64,000 bases of DNA, from positions 372,001-436,000 of the forward strand of contig NZ_CP012836.1 of assembly GCF_001593605.1 (NCBI RefSeq), in the 5' to 3' direction. The position numbers and the translations under genes are program-made. The notes under the pieces are model-generated. The model did no database searches, was not told the DNA's origin, and was given only the letters and a program-made list of their open reading frames with translations. Shown here piece by piece: positions 36,516-47,100 of this stretch; positions within the stretch are counted from its first letter, which is position 1, and each line of letters starts with the position of its first letter. This DNA is from Algoriphagus sanaruensis. Lineage in GTDB: Bacteria > Bacteroidota > Bacteroidia > Cytophagales > Cyclobacteriaceae.

Positions 36516-38270
36516 TTATTTTCTCAATGCTACTTGGATCGAAAGTTCTTGAAGTTGATCCTCTGAAATTGTACTTGGAGAATCAATCATCACATCCCTA
36601 CCAGAGTTGTTTTTTGGGAAAGCGATGTAATCTCGGATTGAATCAGAACCTCCGAAGATGGCACAAAGTCGATCAAAGCCAAATGCAATTCCTCCGTGAG
36701 GAGGAGCTCCATATTCAAAAGCCTCCATTAGAAACCCGAATTGCTTTTGTGCTTCCTCGTCCGTGAATCCAAGGTGTTTAAACATGAGCTGCTGAGTAGC
36801 TCGATCATGGATTCGGATAGATCCTCCTCCCACTTCTACCCCATTAATCACCAAATCATACGCATTTGCTCGTACAGCCCCTGGATCAGTATCCAAAAGT
36901 GCAATATCCTCACGCTTTGGAGAGGTAAATGGATGATGCATGGCATGGAATCGCTGGGATTCATCATCCCATTCGAGTAATGGGAAGTCCACTACCCAAA
37001 GTGGTTTGAATACATTCCGATCACGAAGTCCGAGATCTTCGCCCATTTTGAGTCGAAGTTCAGAAAGTTGTTTGCGGACTGATTTAGCATCGCCACTAAG
37101 TATAAGCATCAAGTCACCAGGTGCTGCACTGAATTTATTTGCTATTTGTTGCAAATCTTCCGGGGAATAGAATTTATCTACACTTGACTTTAAAGTCCCA
37201 TCAGCATTAAATCGAATGTAAACAAGCCCTTTAGCACCGATCTGAGGCCTTTTAACCCAATCAGTAAGCTCATCGATTTGTTTTCTAGTATACTCAGCGG
37301 CTCCTTTTGCACAGATCCCAACGACTAGCTCAGCCTGATCAAAAATTGAAAAACCCTTGCCTTGGGCTACCTCATTAAGTTCGACAAATTTCATATCAAA
37401 TCTTAAATCAGGTTTATCGTTGCCATAAAATCTCATGGCATCAGCAAAGGTCATGTGATCTACCTGGCCCAAATCAATCCCCTTGACAGATGAAAACAAA
37501 TGTTTCACCAATCCTTCAAACGTATTTAAAATGTCCTCTTGAGAAACAAAGGCCATTTCACAGTCAATCTGAGTAAACTCAGGCTGTCTATCAGCTCTTA
37601 AATCTTCATCTCGGAAACATTTTACAATCTGAAAATATCGGTCAAAACCACTGACCATCAATAATTGCTTAAATGTCTGAGGAGATTGTGGGAGTGCATA
37701 AAATTCTCCCGGATTTACCCGACTTGGCACAACAAAATCACGGGCACCTTCGGGAGTAGACTTGATTAACACAGGAGTTTCTACCTCGATGAAGTTTTGT
37801 CCATCCATGTATCTCCTTGTTTCCTGCATCATGCGATGACGCAATTGGAGTTTTTCACGAACCACATTTCTCCGAAGATCGAGATAGCGATATTTCATTC
37901 TTAGCTCATCTCCCCCATCTGTTTCATCCTCAATAATAAATGGAGGGACTTTGGCAGCGTTGAGGACTTCCAGGCTTGAAACTTTAATTTCAATTGCCCC
38001 TGTAGGCATTTTGTCGTTCTTTGAAGTCCGCTCAATAACTACGCCTTGGGCTTGAATCACAAACTCCCGACCTAATTGAGCTGCCTTATCCAACAAGCTT
38101 TTGTCGGTACTTCCTTCCTCAAAAATCAATTGGGTAACTCCATATCGATCTCGAAGGTCGACCCAAATCAACCCTCCTTTATTTCTTACTCGCTGAACCC
38201 AGCCAGCTAAAGTTACTTCTTGATTTACATGATCAAGGCGAAGTTCGCCGCATGTATGGCTTCTCAACAT
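36516..38270 (-). CDS. aspS: Aspartate--tRNA ligase
   Basis: 584 residues, the bacterial type. An N-terminal OB-fold anticodon-binding domain ([23 protein letters not shown]) is followed by class II catalytic motifs: motif 2 [16 protein letters not shown] and motif 3 GIAFGFDRL. The insert of ~100 residues between them is the bacterial GAD domain. The enzyme charges tRNA-Asp, recognising mainly the anticodon GUC and discriminator G73. The two tRNA-like RNAs of this window carry exactly these elements, although they lie 23 kb away. Monocistronic. Confidence 0.97.
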   Translation of the reverse strand: MLRSHTCGELRLDHVNQEVTLAGWVQRVRNKGGLIWVDLRDRYGVTQLIFEEGSTDKSLLDKAAQLGREFVIQAQGVVIERTSKNDKMPTGAIEIKVSSLEVLNAAKVPPFIIEDETDGGDELRMKYRYLDLRRNVVREKLQLRHRMMQETRRYMDGQNFIEVETPVLIKSTPEGARDFVVPSRVNPGEFYALPQSPQTFKQLLMVSGFDRYFQIVKCFRDEDLRADRQPEFTQIDCEMAFVSQEDILNTFEGLVKHLFSSVKGIDLGQVDHMTFADAMRFYGNDKPDLRFDMKFVELNEVAQGKGFSIFDQAELVVGICAKGAAEYTRKQIDELTDWVKRPQIGAKGLVYIRFNADGTLKSSVDKFYSPEDLQQIANKFSAAPGDLMLILSGDAKSVRKQLSELRLKMGEDLGLRDRNVFKPLWVVDFPLLEWDDESQRFHAMHHPFTSPKREDIALLDTDPGAVRANAYDLVINGVEVGGGSIRIHDRATQQLMFKHLGFTDEEAQKQFGFLMEAFEYGAPPHGGIAFGFDRLCAIFGGSDSIRDYIAFPKNNSGRDVMIDSPSTISEDQLQELSIQVALRK

Positions 38271-38302
38271 TGCTTAATGGTTTACCTTAGAATTAGGGAG
38301 GT

Positions 38303-38310
38303 CAAAGATA
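38303..38310 (-). promoter_or_regulatory. -7 element of aspS
   Basis: On the minus strand TATCTTTG matches the consensus fully, 32 bases before the aspS ATG. A TTG lies 24 bases further upstream (38335-38337), slightly far for a -33 element. Confidence 0.45.
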
Positions 38311-38564
38311 AATATTTGGATCAGAGTAATCCATCAATCATTTAAAGATTCATAGCAAGAAGGGGAAATTCATGAAAAATCTTTCGAAGAAATGGTTAAA
38401 AATTAAAAACTTCAAAATCAACCTATTTTCTTTCGAGCCGATCCAATTCCTTCAATCTTGCCAAAATTGGCCTGAAATTCGTGCTTTAATGCTCTCAAAC
38501 TTGCAAAAACGGGCCGAATTTGCTTGTTTGAACTGATTTTCACTCGATTAAAAATATAGCCTCA

Positions 38565-39872
38565 ATGAAAAAGAAATGGATTGGTATCGCTGCTTTAATA
38601 CTAAGCTTGGCGGCCACCTTGCTTTTCCAAATTAATACCAACAATGGGTTTTCATTTTCCACATTTTCGGAAGAAAAACCTGATTCTGATTCTACTCAGA
38701 TTGAAGAAAAAAAAGAGGTCTATCTATACGGTATTAATGTAACCGATTTCACAATTGTGGAAGGAAAGGTGAATAAAAATGAAACCCTTGCTACAATTCT
38801 TTCCCCATTCAATGTCCCTTATGGCATCATAGATCAGATAGCTAAAAAATCCAAGGAAGTATTTGATGTGCGAGGCATAGCTGCAAACAAGAAGTTTACT
38901 ATTCTCACCGAATCCAATACCTCAAAGGCTCAATTTTTCATTTACGAACCAAATCCTGCTGAATTTGTCGTGTTCGACTTAGACTCGTTAGAAATTTATA
39001 AAGCAGAAAAGCCTGCAATTTTTCGAAAAAAAGAAGCTTCAGGAATCATAACCAGTTCACTTTATCAGGCAATGGTTGACCAGGGTATTTCGCCCGAAAT
39101 CATTGATGAGTTTGCCGATTTATATGGATGGTCTGTTGACTTTCAAAGCTTACAAAAAGGCGATTTATACAAAGTGATATTTGAAGAAAAGTTGATTGAA
39201 GACCAAGTGGTAGGGGTTTCGGGAATTCAACTTGCCTATTTCGAGCATAAGGGAGAACCTCTTCACGCCATTCCTTTTGAACAAAATGGTCAAGTTTCAT
39301 TTTTTGATCAAAATGGGAATAGTTTCAAAAAAGCATTTCTTAGAGATCCTCTTAAATACACGAGGATCAGTTCTAGATATAACTTAAAACGATTCCATCC
39401 TGTCCAAAAACGATATAAAGCGCATTTGGGCACAGACTATGCCGCTCCAACAGGAACTGAAATTAGATCGGTGGGAGATGGAACAGTGGTCGAAGCGAAA
39501 TACACTTCAGCAAATGGGAATTATGTGAAAATCAAACACAACGGAACCTACACCACTCAATATCTGCACATGTCAAAAATCGGAAAAGGGATAAAACCTG
39601 GAACCCGAATTAAGCAAGGTCAAGTTATTGGATATGTTGGAAGTACTGGATTAGCGACAGGACCGCACCTTTGTTTTAGATTTTGGAAAAATGGAAAGCA
39701 AGAGGATTGGTTGAAGGAAAAAATCCCACCATCCGAACCTATTTCTGCTGCAAACAAATTGGCATTCCAAGCCAAAAAGGATAAAGCTATGAAACTACTT
39801 GCTCAGCTAAATCCGAACTCCAAATCGTCAGAAAAAAATCTCGAAATGATCAAGACAGACATTTCGGAATAA
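38565..39872 (+). CDS. M23-family metallopeptidase (LytM-type) with variant HxC motif
   Basis: 435 residues. An N-terminal membrane anchor (KWIGIAALILSLAATLLFQ) is followed by a LysM/OapA-like region (~55-110; KVNKNETLATILSPFNVP) and a C-terminal M23 domain. The first zinc ligands are present (AHLGTDYAAPTG), as is the active-site His in QYLHMSKIG. The second motif reads GPHLCFRFWKNG, so the usual HxH is HxC: a Cys replaces the third zinc ligand. Similar Cys variants occur, as far as I remember, in other Bacteroidota M23 proteins. The family cleaves peptide cross-links of peptidoglycan or activates amidases. Cell-wall remodelling is likely; activity with Cys is untested. Confidence 0.85.
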   Translation: MKKKWIGIAALILSLAATLLFQINTNNGFSFSTFSEEKPDSDSTQIEEKKEVYLYGINVTDFTIVEGKVNKNETLATILSPFNVPYGIIDQIAKKSKEVFDVRGIAANKKFTILTESNTSKAQFFIYEPNPAEFVVFDLDSLEIYKAEKPAIFRKKEASGIITSSLYQAMVDQGISPEIIDEFADLYGWSVDFQSLQKGDLYKVIFEEKLIEDQVVGVSGIQLAYFEHKGEPLHAIPFEQNGQVSFFDQNGNSFKKAFLRDPLKYTRISSRYNLKRFHPVQKRYKAHLGTDYAAPTGTEIRSVGDGTVVEAKYTSANGNYVKIKHNGTYTTQYLHMSKIGKGIKPGTRIKQGQVIGYVGSTGLATGPHLCFRFWKNGKQEDWLKEKIPPSEPISAANKLAFQAKKDKAMKLLAQLNPNSKSSEKNLEMIKTDISE

Positions 39873-39943
39873 ATTTAGTTCAATCCTAGTTTAAAAGGTG
39901 GATCAAGTAGGCAACGACTTAAAATCCACCTTTCTTAGTTTTT

Positions 39944-40672
39944 ATGGCAGAAGAAAATTCAATTCGAATTAACAAATACTTGAGCGAAGTTGGGTTTTGC
40001 TCACGAAGAGCTGCTGACATACTTCTCGAACAAAATCGAATTACCATCAATGGAAAAATCCCAGAATTAGGAACAAAAGTATTTCCTAGGGATGAAGTTC
40101 GGGTAGATGGAAAACTAGTAGGAAAGCCCAAACAAAACCATGTTTACATTGCATTCAACAAGCCAGTTGGAATCGTATCCACTACCGATACTAAAGGAGA
40201 GAAGGATAACATTATTGATTATATCGGCCATAAAGACCGGATTTTCCCAATCGGGAGATTGGACAAAGAAAGTGAAGGTCTGATCCTTCTCACGAGTGAA
40301 GGGGATATTGTTAATAAAATTCTACGATCAAAAAACAACCACGAAAAAGAATATGTGGTTACAGTAGACCGGCCAATAACGGAAGGATTCATCCAAAGGA
40401 TGAGCTCAGGTATCCCAATTCTTGGAACCATTACTAACCCTTGTAAGGTAGAGCGCTTAAACCGATTCAAATTTAAAATCATTTTGACACAAGGTTTAAA
40501 TCGACAGATTAGGCGAATGTGTGAATATTTGGGCTACAATGTGAAGCAACTGAAACGAATTCGAATCATGAATATTCATCTCGACCTACCAGTCGGCAAA
40601 TGGAGGGATTTGACAGAAAAGGAACTCGCAGTTTTAAATGAATCAATTCAAGATAGTAGCAAAACCATTTGA
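39944..40672 (+). CDS. rluF: 23S rRNA pseudouridine synthase, RluF type
   Basis: 242 residues. The S4 domain (IRINKYLSEVGFCSRRAAD) is followed by a RsuA/RluB/RluE/RluF catalytic domain with GRLDKESEGLILLT (catalytic Asp), QGLNRQIRRMCEYLGY and KRIRIMNIHL. The RIRIMNI and VKQLKR wording is typical of RluF, which modifies U2604 (and 2605) of 23S rRNA. The start is the ATG at 39944, 71 bases after the M23 gene on the same strand, so cotranscription is possible. Confidence 0.88.
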   Translation: MAEENSIRINKYLSEVGFCSRRAADILLEQNRITINGKIPELGTKVFPRDEVRVDGKLVGKPKQNHVYIAFNKPVGIVSTTDTKGEKDNIIDYIGHKDRIFPIGRLDKESEGLILLTSEGDIVNKILRSKNNHEKEYVVTVDRPITEGFIQRMSSGIPILGTITNPCKVERLNRFKFKIILTQGLNRQIRRMCEYLGYNVKQLKRIRIMNIHLDLPVGKWRDLTEKELAVLNESIQDSSKTI

Positions 40673-40710
40673 ACCAGTCTTAAAAAATTGGAAATATACC
40701 CGTAAAGAAA

Positions 40711-40742
40711 ACAAAAGGCCTCTTGAATAAGAGGCCTTTTGT
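40711..40742. terminator. Bidirectional terminator between rluF and the adhesin operon
   Basis: A 14-bp perfect stem (40711-40724 with 40729-40742, loop GAAT) with GGCCTCTT core. It lies between the converging rluF and OmpA-family genes. Confidence 0.88.
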
Positions 40743-40765
40743 ACTTAAACTAATCCATCAAAAAA

Positions 40766-43159
40766 TTACATAGTATCCACTTTTTTCTGACGACCAGTAT
40801 AGCCAAACGAAAGCTTACCGATTCTTAGCTCAGTTCTTCTATTCAACTGATGCATGGCAGGAGTACAAGTTACGTCATTGCAATCATGAATAGGACGAGT
40901 CTCTCCAAACCACTTGTATTCTAGTCTGTTTTGCTCAATACCACGATTGTTAAGGTAATCCATAACTACCTTAGCTCTGCGCTCAGAAAGTTTTTCATTG
41001 TAGTCGTCTGTTCCTCTTTGGTCAGTATGACCTTCGATGTAAAGCATCAAAGTAGGAAGTCGCTTCAACATAGCCGCAGTTCGCTCAAGCTCCTGCTTAT
41101 GTACCGAACGCAACATTGATTTATCAAAATCAAAATAGATCGTTGGAATATCATTAATCTCTTCCTGAATCTTATTGAACAAGTCTTCAGGCTGGCAGAA
41201 ATCCATGTCCTTAAGCTCTTGTGGAATATCATACTGCTTAGTAGGATCTGGGAAGGCCTCAAGGACAAGTTCAGATCTTCTATTCAATTGATGGTTTTCT
41301 TCAGAACATGGTTTGCCATTTCCGCAATCATTGATCAATTGACTTTCACCAAACCATTCTAGGCGAACTCGATCAGCACTTATTCCTTTTGCTCCCAAAT
41401 ATTCTGTAACAGCTTTAGCTCGATTGTTAGATAGAGTGATGTTGTATTCATCGGAAGCTCTTGAATCTGTATGGGAAGCAACAAGCAAGTCCAAGAAGGA
41501 GTACTTTTTCATCAAATCAGCAAGTTTATCCAAGGCAGGCATTGCATCTTTCCGAATGACAAATTTGTCAAGATCATAATAAACAATGTCCACATGCACA
41601 GGAAGCTGATAAGGAATAGGAACTAGTTTATATTCCTTTTTGAGTGTATCACCTTCAAAACCTTTGGTAGTGATATTTTCATCAGTTAAGGTAAAATAAC
41701 CAGGCTTGGAAATGCTAATTCCAAAATCACTATCTGGTTCAAGTTGAGCAGTCAACTCTCCCTTTGGATTTCTAGCTGTTGGAACCATGATTCCACGTGT
41801 CTTATCTCTGAAAGTAGCTAAGTATGAATCTGTAATCACGTCACCATTACAATCCAAAACTCTGGCTAAGAATTGCTTATACATTTCTTTTGCCATGTAT
41901 AAGTCGTCAAGACCCATTCCACCTTTACGATTGGAAGAAAGATAAACTGTCTTGTCTTTGTCTTCCCTGTAAGCGAAGTCGTCTGCAAGAGAGTTGACTG
42001 GTGCACCCATATTGGTCACACCCGATACAGAAGTAGGAGAATAGCTAGCTTCAAAAATATCTAATCCACCCATTCCCTTATGTCCATCAGATGAAAAGTA
42101 AAATTTAGATCCTTTTCTAAATGGGTGAGTCTCATTACCTGACGTATTTACAGAAGTACCAAGATTTACTGGCTGTTGAAAATTCAGTTCATCATCAAAT
42201 TCAGAATAGTAAATATCATATCCTCCTTGCCCACCGGGCATGTCTGAAACAAAATACAGACGTTTTGCTTCTTCGTCAACAAAAGGATGCATGACGGCAT
42301 ATTTTAATGAGTCATTGAATGGAAACGCTGTGAATCCTTCCAACTTACCGTCTGGACCAACTTTACTGAAGTAAATTTCAGGTTGAACGGTAATGTTATC
42401 CTGTCTTTTTACCTTTTTGATGGATCTAGTAACTGAATAGAACAAAAGATTTTTCTGACTCGCATAGCTAGGATCTGAAAAATTCATCGTTCCGGGTACG
42501 TTCGAAATAACTTCAGAAACTTGTCCCTCATTATTTTTCATGTAAACATTAAAATAACCTCGGTCAGTGTAATCACTTTTCTCATCAGAGAAATATTTAT
42601 TTCTTCCATCTATTCTTATTGCTGGCATTTTACTAGGCATTGATCCGCCTCTATCAGACACAAAGTACATAGCACCGCCCATGCCAGGAGCAAGAGAGAA
42701 ATCAGACTCTGTAGAATTAAGATCATCAATTGCAGTAACCTTCAGATTTCTTACAGATTTTCCAGAGAAAGAATTCCAAGAATCAATTGTGCTAGGATCA
42801 AAACCCTTTGCCTGAATGGTAGATTTTGCATCCTGAACTTGTTCAGTCAAATGCCCTGCATGCAATAGTTGCATGAACTCTTCCTGAGTTGCCTCTTGGT
42901 ATCCAGCAACTGTTTTCCACCAAGTATAAGCTTGGTCATAATCCCTTACTTGATCATAAGCTTTTGCAATTTTGACTGCAGTTTCAAAATTTGGTTTTTT
43001 AGCATAAGCCTCTTTATAAACATCGATGGCATGCTTGTAATTCATGAGAACCATCTGCTCGTCTGCATATCGAACCTTCGATTTCTGCGCATAAACTCCG
43101 CTAGTTACTCCAAGAATCACTAGGGAAGCGAGGCTGAATATTTTTAGTAGATTTTTCAT
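40766..43159 (-). CDS. OmpA-family protein with PD40 propeller and two OmpA domains
   Basis: 797 residues from the ATG at 43159, chosen because it gives a clean signal peptide (KIFSLASLVILGVTSGVYAQ); an ATG four codons upstream overlaps the previous stop. Approximate order: TPR-like helices (30-130), a PD40/WD40-like propeller (150-430; e.g. YFVSDMPGGQGGYDIYYSE), a carboxypeptidase-regulatory-like domain (435-530), then OmpA domain 1 (~540-650; ASHTDSRASDEYN, LSNNRAKAV) and OmpA domain 2 (~685-795; GHTDQRGTDDYN, LSERRAKVV). Each OmpA domain has the Asp and Arg that bind meso-diaminopimelate in peptidoglycan. The T9SS protein PorE has the same order but one OmpA domain. Third gene of the operon with the giant adhesin and PorP/SprF; it probably anchors that system to the cell wall (inference). 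Confidence 0.87.
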   Translation of the reverse strand: MKNLLKIFSLASLVILGVTSGVYAQKSKVRYADEQMVLMNYKHAIDVYKEAYAKKPNFETAVKIAKAYDQVRDYDQAYTWWKTVAGYQEATQEEFMQLLHAGHLTEQVQDAKSTIQAKGFDPSTIDSWNSFSGKSVRNLKVTAIDDLNSTESDFSLAPGMGGAMYFVSDRGGSMPSKMPAIRIDGRNKYFSDEKSDYTDRGYFNVYMKNNEGQVSEVISNVPGTMNFSDPSYASQKNLLFYSVTRSIKKVKRQDNITVQPEIYFSKVGPDGKLEGFTAFPFNDSLKYAVMHPFVDEEAKRLYFVSDMPGGQGGYDIYYSEFDDELNFQQPVNLGTSVNTSGNETHPFRKGSKFYFSSDGHKGMGGLDIFEASYSPTSVSGVTNMGAPVNSLADDFAYREDKDKTVYLSSNRKGGMGLDDLYMAKEMYKQFLARVLDCNGDVITDSYLATFRDKTRGIMVPTARNPKGELTAQLEPDSDFGISISKPGYFTLTDENITTKGFEGDTLKKEYKLVPIPYQLPVHVDIVYYDLDKFVIRKDAMPALDKLADLMKKYSFLDLLVASHTDSRASDEYNITLSNNRAKAVTEYLGAKGISADRVRLEWFGESQLINDCGNGKPCSEENHQLNRRSELVLEAFPDPTKQYDIPQELKDMDFCQPEDLFNKIQEEINDIPTIYFDFDKSMLRSVHKQELERTAAMLKRLPTLMLYIEGHTDQRGTDDYNEKLSERRAKVVMDYLNNRGIEQNRLEYKWFGETRPIHDCNDVTCTPAMHQLNRRTELRIGKLSFGYTGRQKKVDTM

Positions 43160-43161
43160 AA

Positions 43162-44136
43162 TCAGAACCATCTTTGGTTTTTCATTTTAGCAGTACGCGG
43201 AATCATATAATACCCAATCGAGAATTCATGAGAATTGGATCGGTAATCCTGCAATACGTTAAGGTTATGATCATATGCATATCCTATTCGTAATCTATCG
43301 GTGGCAAAAATCTCAAGCACAGCTGCTACCGCATTTCTATTCGACAGGTTAGCTTCTAGGTTGTCGTTCCAAATTTTCATGTTGGATCGATACGATCCAC
43401 CAATCCAGATTCGTTCGAAAAACAAAAACATCCCATTGATATCGTAGTTAGTCGGAGCGCCTTTAACCTCTTTAATCAAGAAACTTGGCTTGAATTGAAT
43501 ATTATCAGAAAGTGGAATTAATGCGCCAGCCGTCAAATAATAATGAAAGTCATGATAGGCCAAAGCGATATCTTCTCTCTCCAATGCTTTTTTACCGATC
43601 ATGTTGTAAACACTGAATCCAGCATAGAATCTTGGAGTGTGGAAGAATAATCCAGAATTAAGGTTAGGAGTAAACAAGTTAACTCTACCTTCTGGTAGAA
43701 GGATATCTGGACGATCATTGGGATCCAACTCACTTCCGTCAATCACGTATTCTGAAAATCCAGCACTAACTCCTAGACCTAAATGGCTTCTAGCACCAGT
43801 TTGGATTCTATAAGCATAAGTAAGGAGACCACTTGTAGTACGAGCTGGACCAAGATTATCTGATAGTAAAGATATTCCAAATCCCATGGTACCCTCATTC
43901 GCACTTAGGTCAGCTGTTACAGTGAAGGTCTCCGGAGAACCGGGAAACCTTACCCATTGGGAACGATAGGTTGACTGAAGATAGGGTTCTCCCTTGTAAC
44001 CTGCATATCCTGGATTAACATGGAGCCCATTGAATATGTATTGGCTGAACTGAGGAAGTTGCTGGCCAAAAGTCTCTCTGGTGGCCATAAAGGCCACCAA
44101 AAGAGTCATTCCAATGATTTTAAAAGTCGTTTTCAT
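43162..44136 (-). CDS. PorP/SprF-family T9SS outer-membrane protein
   Basis: 324 residues with a signal peptide (IIGMTLLVAFMATRETFGQ). The start (LPQFSQYIFNGLHVNPGYAGYKG) is the hallmark of the family, followed by a predicted outer-membrane barrel (ARSHLGLGVSAGFSEYVIDG). In Flavobacterium johnsoniae SprF is encoded beside the adhesin SprB and is needed for its delivery; the family is linked with cargo that has type-B C-terminal domains. The giant gene just upstream (11-base gap) ends in such a domain, so this is most likely its dedicated partner. The OmpA-family gene follows with a two-base gap. Confidence 0.92.
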   Translation of the reverse strand: MKTTFKIIGMTLLVAFMATRETFGQQLPQFSQYIFNGLHVNPGYAGYKGEPYLQSTYRSQWVRFPGSPETFTVTADLSANEGTMGFGISLLSDNLGPARTTSGLLTYAYRIQTGARSHLGLGVSAGFSEYVIDGSELDPNDRPDILLPEGRVNLFTPNLNSGLFFHTPRFYAGFSVYNMIGKKALEREDIALAYHDFHYYLTAGALIPLSDNIQFKPSFLIKEVKGAPTNYDINGMFLFFERIWIGGSYRSNMKIWNDNLEANLSNRNAVAAVLEIFATDRLRIGYAYDHNLNVLQDYRSNSHEFSIGYYMIPRTAKMKNQRWF

Positions 44137-44147
44137 AATTTCTGAGG

Positions 44148-47100
44148 TTATTCTTTAATTACCTGAATCCATCCTGTGTACTCGTGTACCTTACCTGATT
44201 GATCGGTCAACTTCAAGACGTAATAGTAAGTACCAGCTACTTGTCCCGGCGCATTCCAATCATTTTGGTAATTTTTCTTTTCGAGGACGTGGTCTCCATA
44301 TCTGTTGAAGATGACGATCTCGCTACTTGCAAATTTCCCTAGGCCTTTGATCTCGAAGGTATCATTGTCCCCATCATTATTTGGAGTGATCACATTCGGG
44401 ATTCTAAATGGCAGTACTTGATTCACATCAGTAGCGGAATTATTTGCATCATTAGTATCATCTTCTTCAGAATCAACCACCACCACATTTTGGATCGAAC
44501 CAGCATTACCTGCTTTTACTGTAATTCGAATAGTTACCACCCCATCTGCAGGTATGAATGGTACATTCCAAGTAATTGTGGAACCACTTACTGTAGGCGC
44601 ACCGACCTGAATTTGTGAATCACTTACGCTTGCCACTCTTGAACTCAAATAAGTTAGACTTGCAGGTAGGTTATCAACAATGGTCACTCCAGATGCAGGC
44701 GTTCCTCCGATATTTCGAACTACAATTTCATATTCAAATTCGTCGCCTTCGTAGATCTCAGCACCAAAACTGGTCTTGGTTACAGAAAGGTCAACGTTGT
44801 CGTTCAATATTCTAAAGACTACTGTAGCATCGTCACTATTATCAGGGAAGAGGGTTTCTCTTAAGGTATAACCTAGAGTGTAACTTCTTACTTCATTCAC
44901 ACCTGGGATTAGGCTGAGTTCGCCATTTTCGTCGATCAAGAGACCGATGATTCCGTCAAGCTCAGTGAATTCGAAGTCAACATCATCTGGATCAGGACGC
45001 TGACCTTCAAGGAGATCATTGTCTAGGATATTTCCTATGACACCACCGAAGCTGATGAAGTGAGCTCCAAAGTCATCATTATTAGCGATGATTTCAACTT
45101 CAACATCCAGACATCTGATTCCAAAATCCATATCAAGGAATACTAATTGATCACTAATGACTGTGCGAGTGATTTCATTGCCAGTGGTCACTCCGCATCT
45201 CACCTCAGTTCTGCTGGCATTAATACCCATAATTCGGGCGCCAGCATCAGGAAGAACTTTGACCAAACCAGTACCTCTCATTCGCTGAGCTTCTGTATCC
45301 AGGAATTCATCGATTGTGAGAGTTGCAGTATAGTCACCAAATCCAGCTTCAGGACGGGTTCTCCAGTAGCCGAGGATTCCCACAATCACATCATTTTCAA
45401 ATCCGTTTGGCCCAGTCACTTTAATGTTAGCGCTTTGAGCATTACCGAAGCCGGCCTTGTTCAATTCACCTTCGTTTTCAGGACCATCATATCTACCATC
45501 TCCGTTGAGATCAAACCACTCCCATTCGCTGATGTCAATTGCTTGACCTTGGATAGGATTCTGAGTTACTTGACCGTCATTGTTGGCATCAAACCATTCA
45601 TTTTGGATACCATCACCGTTGAGATCGTACCATACAAAATCTCCTAACACTGGACCATCGTAGGTTCCATAACCGAAGTTTTTGGTTTGATAGATACACA
45701 CCTCGATATCTGTGAAGAACAATGAACTTGCAACTGGATAAAGGCCTCTTGTTGCGTTAAGATTTGCATCTTGAACTTGTAGCAAATAACTACCAGCAGG
45801 GAAGTCCTTAAAGGAGTATCTACCATCTGCACCAGTTACTACGATCTTGATAGTTCCAGGAGTACTGCCTTGAGGAATCAACGTTACCGGAACCCCTACC
45901 AATGGCTCACCGGTCATATCATTGAATATTGTACCAGTGATCAGAGTTCTGTCCATACAAAGAATTTCAACCAACTCCTCAGCCTCTTCGCTTCTTTCTT
46001 CCTCTGTCACAGGATCAGTGTAGGTAGCAGTTGCCACGTTTACAATTGTTTCTTGAGCAGCAACATCATCGATGGTTACTATATAGCTCGTCTCGAATGA
46101 AACTGCCTGACCTGGCTCAAGTACATCTATTACCTCAGAAAGTCCAGTCTTCGGATCTTCGACAGATACACTGGTAAGTGTGATATTTCCAATGTTGGTT
46201 ACAGTAATGGTATAGTTGATTACTTCGCCTTCATCTTGCACACCTTCTACATCCGCTACTTTAGTAATCTGAATATCTGTCCTTCTAGCAATTGGAGTCT
46301 CAACTTCAACCTCGTCGGAAGGATCATCACCGTCAGGGCTGTCACCAGTGGTCAAAGCAGTGTTCAATACGAAGCCTGCGTTCACGTCTGACTGAGTCAC
46401 TGTGTAGCTGGTCGTTCTGATTGCTGACTGACCTGGGTTAAGCGTTCCCACGTTTTCTTCATATCCAGTCAATGGGTCAGTAATCACCACATTGGTCAAG
46501 GTTACATTTCCAGTGTTGGTCGCTGTCAAGGTGTATGTAATCACATCACCTGCTGCATCTACCTCGGCTCCATTGTCTGTCTTCACAATCTGGATCGATG
46601 GGTTACGCTGAATCGGTGTCTCCTCTTCAGTCTCATCGCTTGGATCGTTTCCGTCAGGGCTGTCACCAGTGGTCAAAGCAGTGTTCAATACGAAGCCTGC
46701 GTTCACGTCTGACTGAGTCACTGTGTAGCTGGTCGTTCTGATTGCTGACTGACCTGGGTTAAGCGTTCCCACGTTTTCTTCATATCCAGTCAATGGGTCA
46801 GTAATCACCACATTGGTCAAGGTTACATTTCCAGTGTTGGTCGCTGTCAAGGTGTATGTAATCACATCACCTGCTGCATCTACCTCGGCTCCATTGTCTG
46901 TCTTCACAATCTGGATCGATGGGTTACGCTGAATCGGTGTCTCCTCTTCAGTTTCATCGCTTGGATCGTTTCCGTCAGGGCTGTCACCAGTGGTCAAGGC
47001 AGTGTTCAACACGAAGCCTGCGTTCACGTCTGACTGAGTCACTGTGTAGCTGGTCGTTCTGATTGCTGACTGACCTGGGTTAAGCGTTCCCACGTTTTCT

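Noticed and set aside
45147..45647. Plus-strand frame of 166 codons
   Set aside because: Antisense to the C-terminal part of the giant adhesin, which is clearly coding.
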